A stretch of 6,263 nucleotides of DNA from Desulfonema limicola (GTDB lineage Bacteria > Desulfobacterota > Desulfobacteria > Desulfobacterales > DYRC01): assembly GCA_020718925.1 (NCBI GenBank), contig DYRC01000129.1, forward strand, positions 4,147 to 10,409. Direction: 5' to 3'. Made by a program: the position numbers and the translations under genes. The notes under the pieces are model-generated. The model saw only the letters and a program-made list of their open reading frames with translations, searched no databases and was not told the origin of the DNA. Of this stretch, positions 1 through 5,288 are shown piece after piece (position 1 is the first letter of the stretch; the number at the start of each line of letters is the position of its first letter).

Positions 1-176
1 CCGCAGCCCGAAGGTCCCAGAATACAGACCATCTCGCCGTCTGAAAATTCAAGATTGACATCATCCAACACCCGAATGCAGTTTATGCCGCATTCGTTGG
101 GATCATCCGCGTCCCGGCGTTTGTGCCTGCGATCCACATACTCTTTCTGCAAATGCTGAATCAATACATGTCCCAT
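1..176 (-). CDS. ABC transporter ATP-binding protein, N-terminal fragment
   Basis: This is the first 58 codons of an ABC-transporter ATPase; the rest lies off the left edge. Read on the minus strand it begins MGHVLIQHLQKEYVDRR and reaches the Walker A motif GPSGCG at residues 54-59, cut at the final Gly codon. The preceding DDVNLEFSDGEMVCIL is the usual beta-strand lead-in of this fold. The style (ILGPSGCG) resembles importer-type ATPases such as those for nitrate, sulfonate or polyamines, but the substrate cannot be told from this fragment. Between the first strand and the VLDDVNLEF strand there is a charged loop (residues 15-33) with a CxxxC pair at C29 and C33, longer than in compact family members. 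The start at 176 is supported by AGGAG four bases upstream. It follows the TatT lipoprotein gene by 41 nt on the same strand, so it is probably the last visible gene of the fcl operon. The ABC ATPase call is secure; the transported molecule is unknown. Confidence 0.88.
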   Translation of the reverse strand, partial: MGHVLIQHLQKEYVDRRHKRRDADDPNECGINCIRVLDDVNLEFSDGEMVCILGPSGC

Positions 177-217
177 AATTCTCCTGAATACGCAACTGAA
201 TCCGAATTAGAGGACAG

Positions 218-1120
218 TTAAAAATACCCATCCGCGCTCTCCAGCAGTTCATGCGCTTCTTTCTGTGCCAGCGTATTCATCAGCGTATAACCGGGCGCAT
301 TCGGATTCGCGTCTGTTACCTCTTTGAGCAGGCGATCATGCAATTCCCGATCAAACATCAGGCGGGCATATTGCCGGGCATACACGACTTTGACCATCAG
401 ATTTTTTCCGCCGGAAAGCGCAATAGCTCTTTCAAAATGCGTTTTGCCCTTCTCCGGTTTTCCGCCCATTGCCGGTGGCAGAAGCGTTGCCAAAACGCCT
501 AAATACAGATGCGCCGCGCCATCACCCCTCCCCTGCCCCTCCCCGAAACGGAGAGGGGAATCCTGATACTGCTCATTCAGTTTTACGACCTGCAGCATGA
601 TGGATTCCACTTTGGAAATATCTGCCACGGCATTCCAATCGTCTTTACGCGCCTGAATCCAGCCCGCCCATGACACGCCCAGCGCATACAAGGCGGAAAC
701 ATCTTTTGCAGAACTGATGATTTTTTCAAATTCCTCAAATGTCTTATCTTTCAAAGAACAGGCAGAATTCTGCTGAATACACATTGCCCTAAGCGCATAA
801 TCCAAGCCTTTGTCTGTCAGCTTTTTAGCTCTGAGCTTATCTTTGATAAAAATATCGCCGTAAGCTGAATACAGCGCGGCACCCGCCTTTAATAAAGACG
901 CATTGTCAGGATCATCACGCAAAAATCCGTCAATCATCAGGAGATATGCCGGGCTGGCGTCTTTGACGGTTTCCGGATCATTATGATTGAGAATGGCGTA
1001 AGATAAATTATCGGCAACTTTTGAACCGGCAGACGACATCAGACTTGAACACGCCGGCAGAAAAAACAACAGCATGATGATAGTCAGGATATGCCGAACA
1101 CGGATATTGACATCAGACAT
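218..1120 (-). CDS. TatT-family (TRAP transporter T-component-like) lipoprotein
   Basis: The product is a 300-residue predicted lipoprotein. A basic N-terminus and hydrophobic stretch (residues 8-22) end in the lipobox LPAC with C24 as the lipidated cysteine, so the mature protein should be membrane-anchored and face the periplasm. The C-terminal half carries features I recognise from the TatT family: GAAHLYLG (201-208), LLPPAMGGKPEKG (213-225), HFERAIALSGGKNL (228-241), VYARQYAR (246-253) and the tail NTLAQKEAHELLE (282-294). TatT proteins are helical TPR-like lipoproteins, first characterised with a periplasmic TRAP partner in Treponema. No TRAP permease is visible here; the neighbours are an ABC auxiliary lipoprotein upstream and an ABC ATPase downstream. 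Residues 188-199 (SPLRFGEGQGRG) interrupt the family pattern and are encoded by a palindromic repeat, described separately. The start at 1120 is preceded by a strong AAGGAGAAGGA. Family assignment is confident; the substrate is unknown. Confidence 0.85.
   Translation of the reverse strand: MSDVNIRVRHILTIIMLLFFLPACSSLMSSAGSKVADNLSYAILNHNDPETVKDASPAYLLMIDGFLRDDPDNASLLKAGAALYSAYGDIFIKDKLRAKKLTDKGLDYALRAMCIQQNSACSLKDKTFEEFEKIISSAKDVSALYALGVSWAGWIQARKDDWNAVADISKVESIMLQVVKLNEQYQDSPLRFGEGQGRGDGAAHLYLGVLATLLPPAMGGKPEKGKTHFERAIALSGGKNLMVKVVYARQYARLMFDRELHDRLLKEVTDANPNAPGYTLMNTLAQKEAHELLESADGYF
521..562 (-). repeat. GC-rich palindromic repeat inserted in frame in the TatT lipoprotein gene
   Basis: A 36-bp block (524-559) is bounded on both sides by the trinucleotide ATC (521-523 and 560-562), which looks like a target duplication. 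On the plus strand it contains CCCCTCCCC twice (525-533 and 536-544). The second copy, through G545, forms a stem with CGGAGAGGGG (549-558) around an AAA loop. In the minus-strand transcript this is a 10-bp stem with one G-U pair. It encodes SPLRFGEGQGRG, residues 188-199 of the lipoprotein, between YQD and DGAAHLYLG. The family normally runs directly from an xD position into GAAHxYLG. I know similar SPLRFGEG-type peptides as products of a dispersed palindromic repeat in several bacterial genomes, but I could not search for other copies here. Confidence 0.75.
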
Positions 1121-1136
1121 TTTCCTTCTCCTTATG

Positions 1137-1763
1137 TTAATGCGTTGACGCGGAGATAACCTCGTAGCTATCCCGGATAATCTGCTCAGAAGCCTTTGCC
1201 ATTGCCCGGCTCATTGCCTGAGCAAGCGCAATAGGCGTTTTTTCAAGGCACGGCTCTTTGACCGCATATTTTTTCTGCATTAAAATCCGTTTGCTGACAT
1301 CCGGCTCTTTTTCTTTTATCAGGCTGACATTCAAGGATAAAACCGCGTACCATGCGTTCACGTCATCTTCTTCAAAAAACTCTTCGATCATGCCGTCTAT
1401 CAGATGAGAGGCAGGGATACTCTGATCCGGAGAAAATACCGCATTGAATCGCCCGGATTGCCGAAAATCTCTGGCTAAAAAATAGCTCACCAGATCAGGC
1501 GGATTTGCCCACCATTTATGAAAAATATACGCATCCCGCCTGAAGGCTTTTTCCCGGTAGATCATTTTGGTCGAATCATACAAGGGAAACACCCTGAATC
1601 GCTCTATCCGAATGATCGCAGACAGTGATGGCGCGGATTCAAGCTGGGGCGAATCATATTCCAGAGAATAAAAACTGATATTTTTGTCGCCCATTCTCAG
1701 TTTCATGCAGCCTGTTAATGAGAAAATAATAACAAGTATTATTAATATGTTAAATGCTTTCAT
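1137..1763 (-). CDS. ABC-type transport auxiliary lipoprotein (PqiC/YmbA-like)
   Basis: The product is a predicted lipoprotein of 208 residues. From the ATG it reads MKAFNILIILVIIFSLTGC: one hydrophobic signal segment ending in the lipobox LTGC, lipidated at C19. The mature part has the signs of the ABC transport auxiliary family (PqiC/YmbA-like), outer-membrane-facing lipoproteins that accompany MCE-type lipid transporters and related ABC systems. These signs are a YSLEYD strand after the anchor, an IRIERFRVFPLYDSTKMIYRE strand pair, a HKWWANPPDLVSYFLARDF segment, and a C-terminal helix rich in Ala (ALAQAMSRAMAKASEQI). The ATG at 1763 is preferred over the adjacent TTG at 1766 because GAGGA at 1770-1774 then sits 6 nt away. 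The gene overlaps the end of fcl by 14 nt, implying translational coupling, and lies 16 nt upstream of the TatT lipoprotein. No MCE protein or permease is visible, so its partner may lie beyond the left edge. Confidence 0.8.
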   Translation of the reverse strand: MKAFNILIILVIIFSLTGCMKLRMGDKNISFYSLEYDSPQLESAPSLSAIIRIERFRVFPLYDSTKMIYREKAFRRDAYIFHKWWANPPDLVSYFLARDFRQSGRFNAVFSPDQSIPASHLIDGMIEEFFEEDDVNAWYAVLSLNVSLIKEKEPDVSKRILMQKKYAVKEPCLEKTPIALAQAMSRAMAKASEQIIRDSYEVISASTH

Positions 1764-2844
1764 CAAGTTTCCTCAGATAATCCTGATATGTCCGTTGAAT
1801 GCCGTCTTTTAAGGATATTTGCGCTGTCCAGCCGATACGCGCCGCTAAGGAAACATCCAAAAGCTTTTTAGGCATTCCGTCAGGCTTTGAATGATCCCAA
1901 ATCACCTGCCCCTCAAATCCGACCGCATCCTTCACGATCTCAGCCAATTCGGCAATCGTATTATCTTCTCCTGCGCCGATATTGATGTGCGAAAGCATGG
2001 GCTGAGTATGATGCTGATATGTCTCATCGTCAAGTTTCATTGCAAATACGCAGGCTGCCGCCAGATCGTCAACATGCAGAAATTCGCGGCGCGGTGTGCC
2101 GGTTCCCCAAAGAATGACTTTGGGAGTGAGACGTGAGGAGTGAGAAGTGAGAAGTGAACGAATATCTTCGGGAATCGTTCCGTAGCGGGCTTCATCCCGG
2201 TTTATTCCTTCCTGATTGCCCTGAGCAGCCAGTTTTGCCAGATGAAATTTGCGAATCATTGCCGGAAGAACATGAGAATTGAGCAAATCATAATTGTCAT
2301 TGGGTCCGTAAAGATTGGTGGGCATGAGCGAGCGATATTTTGTTCCATATTGACGGTTATAGGATTCGCAAAGCTTGATTCCGGCAATTTTGGCAATTGA
2401 GTATGGCTCGTTGGTCGGCTCAAGACAGCCGGTCAGAAGATATTCTTCTTTCATGGGCTGTTGCGAACTTTTCGGATAAATACAGGAGCTTCCCAGAAAC
2501 AATAGCCGCCGGATGCCCGCGCAATAAGCTTCGTGAATCACGTTGGCTTCGATCATGAGGTTTTTATAAACAAACTCTGCCGGATAGCTGTTGTTGGCAT
2601 GAATGCCGCCCACTTTGGCAGCCGCTATCACCACATAATCAATTTTTTCACGTTGAAAAAATCCCCGAACCGCCGCCTGATCCGTCAAATCCGATTCTTT
2701 ATGCGTTCGGGTAATGATATTTTCATAGCCTTGGGCTTTCAAACATCGCACAATGGCAGAGCCGACCATGCCCCGGTGTCCTGCAACAAAGATTGCGGAT
2801 TGAGGCGTAAGTGGCGAGAATTGAGCATCTGATGTCATAGACAT
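1750..2844 (-). CDS. fcl: GDP-L-fucose synthase (GDP-4-keto-6-deoxymannose epimerase/reductase)
   Basis: This enzyme makes GDP-L-fucose from GDP-4-keto-6-deoxy-D-mannose with NADPH, a cytoplasmic step supplying fucose for surface polysaccharide. It is an extended short-chain dehydrogenase. The nucleotide-binding motif GHRGMVGSA is at 22-30 and AAAKVGGIHANN at 74-85. LGSSCIYPK (117-125) aligns with the E. coli catalytic Ser107 and Cys109 as S119 and C121. PYSIAK (147-152) gives the Tyr-Lys pair Y148 and K152, and H191 matches the catalytic His. GTPRREFLHVDDLA (248-261) and SKPDGMPKKLLDV (319-331) are also diagnostic. At 364 residues it is about 43 longer than E. coli Fcl. The excess is an N-terminal extension and an insertion at about 206-242, the latter partly encoded by a heptamer repeat. 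The start at 2844 has only a weak GGA upstream; a second Met two codons in is an alternative. It leads the minus-strand operon. Confidence 0.95.
   Translation of the reverse strand: MSMTSDAQFSPLTPQSAIFVAGHRGMVGSAIVRCLKAQGYENIITRTHKESDLTDQAAVRGFFQREKIDYVVIAAAKVGGIHANNSYPAEFVYKNLMIEANVIHEAYCAGIRRLLFLGSSCIYPKSSQQPMKEEYLLTGCLEPTNEPYSIAKIAGIKLCESYNRQYGTKYRSLMPTNLYGPNDNYDLLNSHVLPAMIRKFHLAKLAAQGNQEGINRDEARYGTIPEDIRSLLTSHSSRLTPKVILWGTGTPRREFLHVDDLAAACVFAMKLDDETYQHHTQPMLSHINIGAGEDNTIAELAEIVKDAVGFEGQVIWDHSKPDGMPKKLLDVSLAARIGWTAQISLKDGIQRTYQDYLRKLDESI
2122..2156 (-). repeat. Heptanucleotide tandem repeat inside fcl (five units)
   Basis: Five consecutive 7-bp units read on the plus strand: GGGAGTG, AGACGTG, AGGAGTG, AGAAGTG, AGAAGTG, consensus AGRAGTG. 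They lie in the coding sequence of fcl and encode about residues 230-241 (SLLTSHSSRLTP), in a loop before the conserved strand VILWGTGTPRREF. Thirty-five bases is not a multiple of three, but the surrounding frame is intact, so the insertion as a whole, with its flanks, keeps frame. Tandem 7-mers can change copy number by replication slippage; gain or loss of one unit here would shift the frame. Confidence 0.85.
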
Positions 2845-2893
2845 AATTCCGATTTATTTAGTTTATTCAAGAGTATAAGTTGATAAAAAGTTT

Positions 2894-2922
2894 ATTATAT
2901 CCGAATCAATACGTTTTGTCAT
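2894..2922 (-). promoter_or_regulatory. Sigma-70-type promoter for the fcl operon
   Basis: Read on the minus strand, ATGACA (2917-2922, five of six consensus bases) is followed by a 17-nt spacer and a perfect TATAAT (2894-2899). Transcription would begin near 2887, giving a leader of about 43 nt before the fcl ATG at 2844. This is the best promoter match in the window. It points at fcl and, through the tight spacing downstream, at both lipoprotein genes and the ATPase. Confidence 0.75.
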
Positions 2923-2963
2923 GTTAAAAAAGGAAGGTTCTTCAATCTTTTTTGTGGATCAAA

Positions 2964-3088
2964 TAAGTACCTGTCCGCAAATTTTTTGATATATTGTAGG
3001 GGCAATCCCCTGTGATTGCCCTGCTGCGAGGGTAAGCACAGGGGCTTACCCCTACCATATTGCCGAAAAATATATGATCGGGTACTTA
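2964..3088. mobile_element. MITE-like palindromic element, non-coding, 125 bp
   Basis: The element starts TAAGTACC (2964-2971) and ends with the exact inverse GGTACTTA (3081-3088). Imperfect complementarity continues inward, and it has no coding capacity. At its centre are two 7-bp hairpins: GGGCAAT/ATTGCCC (3000-3006 with 3015-3021) and GGGTAAG/CTTACCC (3030-3036 with 3045-3051). Their loops CCCCTGTG (3007-3014) and CACAGGGG (3037-3044) are perfectly complementary, so the strand can fold as one long stem or as two hairpins that kiss. If the outer TA is a duplicated target, the ends would be AAGTACC, as in elements moved by TA-targeting transposases; this is only a possibility. A half copy at 6091-6137 shows the family is dispersed. 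The TAGGGGCAA core is a type of repeat I have seen in many environmental bacterial genomes. Confidence 0.75.
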
Positions 3089-3190
3089 CTTCGATGAATA
3101 TCTGATAAAAAAGTTCTGTAACATGTCAGAAACTGACTTCAGTTCGATAAAATCTTCTGATGCTTATCATTAGTCTGACCGATAAAAACC

Positions 3191-3219
3191 TTGCAGATTA
3201 TCCCTATTCAGGTTAAAAT
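3191..3219 (+). promoter_or_regulatory. Candidate promoter for the phasin-like/ABC1 kinase/Nudix operon
   Basis: TAAAAT (3214-3219, five of six consensus bases) is a good -10 hexamer. TTGCAG (3191-3196) lies 17 nt upstream as a weak -35, matching only TTG. Transcription would begin near 3226, leaving a leader of about 36 nt before the ATG at 3262. The spacing and orientation fit; the poor -35 suggests help from an activator, or that the true -35 differs. Confidence 0.5.
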
Positions 3220-3232
3220 CAATCAGATTGAT
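3218..3232 (+). promoter_or_regulatory. Inverted repeat at the predicted transcription start (possible operator)
   Basis: ATCAAT-CAG-ATTGAT is a perfect 6-bp inverted repeat with a 3-nt centre. It overlaps the last bases of the candidate -10 and the expected start site near 3226. A repressor bound here would block initiation. There is no regulator gene in the window to pair with it, and in AT-rich DNA such short dyads also arise by chance. Confidence 0.3.
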
Positions 3233-3261
3233 AATCAGAAACACACCATAAGGAGTCTCAG

Positions 3262-3567
3262 ATGCTTGATTTTATGAAAAAATACATGATGCTCGGCGTC
3301 GGTCTTGCGGTAAAGACCAAAGATGAAGTCGAAAAAATGGCAAAAGACCTGATCCATCAGGGCAAAATGTCAGAGCAGGAAGGTCGGCATTTTATGGATG
3401 ACCTGTTCAAACGCTATGACGAATCCAAAAAAGTGCTGGAAGATAAAGTTGAAAAGCTGGTGGAAAAATCCATGAAAAAAGCCGGATTTGCCCGCCAGAC
3501 TGAGGTGGAGACCCTGAAAAAAGAACTTCAGGAAGTGAAAGAAAAATTGAAGGAGACCGCTTCATAA
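3262..3567 (+). CDS. Phasin-like small coiled-coil protein
   Basis: The product is 101 residues, highly charged and almost entirely predicted helix. It opens with a short amphipathic or hydrophobic stretch (MLDFMKKYMMLGVGLAVKT, 1-19). A lysine/glutamate-rich segment with GKMSEQEGRHFMDDLF (34-49) follows, then a C-terminal coiled-coil (about 55-98, KVEKLVEKSMKKAG and VETLKKELQEVKEKLK). This layout matches small phasin-related proteins often annotated as polyhydroxyalkanoate synthesis regulator or phasin family proteins, which coat granules or lipid surfaces. The visible sequence does not establish a granule role, since no PHA synthase or depolymerase gene is in view. The start is firm: AAGGAG lies at 3250-3255 with a 6-nt spacer. 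The next gene follows after 11 nt, so the two are co-transcribed; in related genomes such genes are commonly found beside ABC1 kinases, suggesting a shared role at the membrane. Confidence 0.75.
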   Translation: MLDFMKKYMMLGVGLAVKTKDEVEKMAKDLIHQGKMSEQEGRHFMDDLFKRYDESKKVLEDKVEKLVEKSMKKAGFARQTEVETLKKELQEVKEKLKETAS

Positions 3568-3578
3568 GGACATCCCGG

Positions 3579-5285
3579 ATGCTCGGCATCAGAAAAATAG
3601 GCGTATTCGAGCGCACATATCGCCATCTGAACCGTTACCGCCAAATCCTTGCAGTATTGTTCAAGCACGGATTCGGCGGGCTGATTGAGCAACTCAACAT
3701 TGATGAGTATGTTGAAATCGGTCTTAGGATGATGTCAGAAGAGTGGGGAGGTGAGCGTGGAAAACATCCCCATCATACCCGCGCCCACCGCGTCCGCATG
3801 GCACTTGAAGAATTGGGACCCACATACATCAAGCTGGGGCAGATTCTCTCCACCCGCTCTGATCTGATTCCGCCGGATTATATCCGTGAACTCACCGATC
3901 TTCAGGATAATGTTCAGCCGTTTCCCTGCATCGAAGTTAAAAAAATCATCGCTGAAGAACTGAACAAGCCGCCGCAGGATCTGTTTGAATATTTTGAAGA
4001 ACATCCGATTGCGTCCGCGTCTATCGGACAGGTTCATCGGGCAAGACTCAGGGGCGGCGAGAATGTGGCGGTCAAAATTCAGCGCCCCGGCATTCAACGG
4101 ATCATTGAGGTTGATCTGGAAATCATGCTTCATCTGGCAACCCTGATGGAACGCCACATTGAGGATATGGCGTTTCATCAGCCCGTCAAAGTTGTGGAAG
4201 AATTTACCAGAGTGATTGAAAAAGAAATTGATTACACCATTGAAGCCTCAAATATGGAGCGGTTTTCCCGGCAATGTTTCGGCGATCCCACGATTTATGT
4301 GCCGAAAGTGTTTCGGGAACTGAGTACTGACCGTGTGCTGACTATGGAATTTATCTTGGCTATCAAGGTTTCTGAGATAAAAAAATTGGAAAATGCCCGG
4401 TTAGATAGAAAGAAAATCACGGTCAGGGGCGCGAAGCTTTTGTTAAAGCAGATTTTTGATGATGGTTTTTTTCATGCGGATCCGCATCCGGGAAATATTC
4501 ATGTTCTGCCGGGAAATGTGATTTGTCTCTTGGATTTCGGGATGATGGGTTCGATTGATCGGCAGACGCGCGAAGATTTTGTTGATCTGATTTTCAGCGC
4601 GGTTGAACAGGATGAAGTCAAAGCCTCGCGGGTTTTGCTGCATCTGACCACTTGGGAATATGAGCCGGATTTGCGCCATCTTGAAAAAGACGTGGCAGAT
4701 TTTATGGGGCAGCATCTTTATAAATCTTTGAAAGATATTCAAATCGGCAAGGTCATTCAGCAGATGTTTGAACTGGTGTCGCGGCATCGCATGAGAATTC
4801 CGCCGGATATTTTTCTGATGCTCAAAGCGTTAAGCACGATTGAAGGCGTTGCACTCAGGCTTGATCCTGATTTTGATATGATTGCCCAAGCCGCGCCGTT
4901 TATCCGCCGGATTAAGCTCTCCCGCTTTTATCCGCGCAGGCTGGCAGAAGATATGTTTTCCATTTCCGAAGATTTGCTGCATTTTATAAAATTGTTTCCG
5001 AAAGACATGATAGAAATTGCGCGTCTGATCAAAAGCAAAAAACTTTCGCTGAAGTTTGAACATCATGGGCTTGAACGGATGCTGGCAACGCACGATCAGA
5101 TCAGCAACAAACTTTCTTTTGCTATCATCATTGCCTCGCTGATTATCGGTTCTTCGATTATTGTGAACTCGGAAATTCCGCCGCTGGTCTATGGCATATC
5201 GCTGATCGGTATTGTGGTGTTTATTGCTGCGGCAATCATGGGAATATGGCTGATGGTGGCTATTTTGAAACGAGGTGATTTTTAA
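3579..5285 (+). CDS. ABC1/AarF/UbiB-family atypical kinase-like membrane protein
   Basis: This 568-residue protein belongs to the UbiB/ADCK family, protein-kinase-like ATPases needed for isoprenoid-quinone synthesis or lipid homeostasis. Hallmarks occur in order: the family-specific KLGQ motif at 85-88, the Ala-rich nucleotide loop PIASASIGQVHRA at 143-155 in place of a Gly-rich loop, the VAVK lysine K166, the EKEIDYTIEASNMERF helix at 214-229, the catalytic-loop equivalent FFHADPHPGN at 297-306, and the metal-binding LLDFG at 317-321. The C-terminus has two hydrophobic helices (about 513-529 and 536-562), as in E. coli UbiB, so it should be anchored in the inner membrane. Length is normal (E. 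coli UbiB is 546 aa). All core residues look intact. AAGGA precedes the ATG by 8 nt. No ubiquinone or menaquinone gene is visible, so I do not assign the symbol ubiB; the substrate may be another quinone or lipid. Confidence 0.93.
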   Translation: MLGIRKIGVFERTYRHLNRYRQILAVLFKHGFGGLIEQLNIDEYVEIGLRMMSEEWGGERGKHPHHTRAHRVRMALEELGPTYIKLGQILSTRSDLIPPDYIRELTDLQDNVQPFPCIEVKKIIAEELNKPPQDLFEYFEEHPIASASIGQVHRARLRGGENVAVKIQRPGIQRIIEVDLEIMLHLATLMERHIEDMAFHQPVKVVEEFTRVIEKEIDYTIEASNMERFSRQCFGDPTIYVPKVFRELSTDRVLTMEFILAIKVSEIKKLENARLDRKKITVRGAKLLLKQIFDDGFFHADPHPGNIHVLPGNVICLLDFGMMGSIDRQTREDFVDLIFSAVEQDEVKASRVLLHLTTWEYEPDLRHLEKDVADFMGQHLYKSLKDIQIGKVIQQMFELVSRHRMRIPPDIFLMLKALSTIEGVALRLDPDFDMIAQAAPFIRRIKLSRFYPRRLAEDMFSISEDLLHFIKLFPKDMIEIARLIKSKKLSLKFEHHGLERMLATHDQISNKLSFAIIIASLIIGSSIIVNSEIPPLVYGISLIGIVVFIAAAIMGIWLMVAILKRGDF

Positions 5286-5288
5286 TTG
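5272..5288 (+). promoter_or_regulatory. Shine-Dalgarno that fixes a TTG start for the Nudix gene
   Basis: GAGGTGA at 5272-5278 lies within the last codons of the kinase gene and is 7 nt from the TTG at 5286-5288. The kinase stop TAA (5283-5285) touches this TTG and is in the same frame, so no earlier start is possible. No in-frame ATG follows until deep in the conserved Nudix domain. TTG is therefore the probable start, with translation coupled to termination of the kinase gene. Confidence 0.75.

Larger units (their letters stand above)
2845..3261. other. Divergent intergenic region with two promoters and a palindromic element
   Basis: This 417-bp non-coding gap separates the minus-strand fcl operon from the plus-strand phasin-like operon. 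From left to right it holds the fcl promoter, an A-run/T-run dyad (2926-2953), the 125-bp palindromic element (2964-3088), a short AT-rich stretch with small dyads such as GTCAG-AAA-CTGAC (3125-3137), and the promoter and Shine-Dalgarno of the phasin-like gene. I found no convincing open reading frame or tRNA in it. Confidence 0.8.

Noticed and set aside
324..566. Plus-strand frame of 80 codons ending with SPLPCPSPKRRGES
   Set aside because: It is antisense to the TatT lipoprotein. Its distinctive tail is the reverse-strand reading of the palindromic repeat, and it has no convincing ribosome-binding site.
1764..1766. TTG immediately before the ATG as the start of the auxiliary lipoprotein
   Set aside because: The adjacent ATG is the stronger start codon and has better spacing from the GAGGA Shine-Dalgarno. 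The TTG would leave only about 3 nt.
2122..2156. Tandem repeat considered as a CRISPR array or protein-repeat domain
   Set aside because: Units are 7 bp with no spacers, and only about a dozen residues are affected within a known enzyme fold.
2926..2953. AAAAAAG/CTTTTTT dyad with an inner GAAG-GTT-CTTC, resembling a terminator
   Set aside because: It lies upstream of the fcl promoter between divergent genes, so no known transcript needs to end there. The stem is A-T rich and bulged.
5283..5288. Stop-codon readthrough producing a kinase-Nudix fusion
   Set aside because: The two frames are continuous across one TAA. A good Shine-Dalgarno precedes the TTG, and the kinase ends naturally after its second membrane helix, so separate initiation is the simpler reading.
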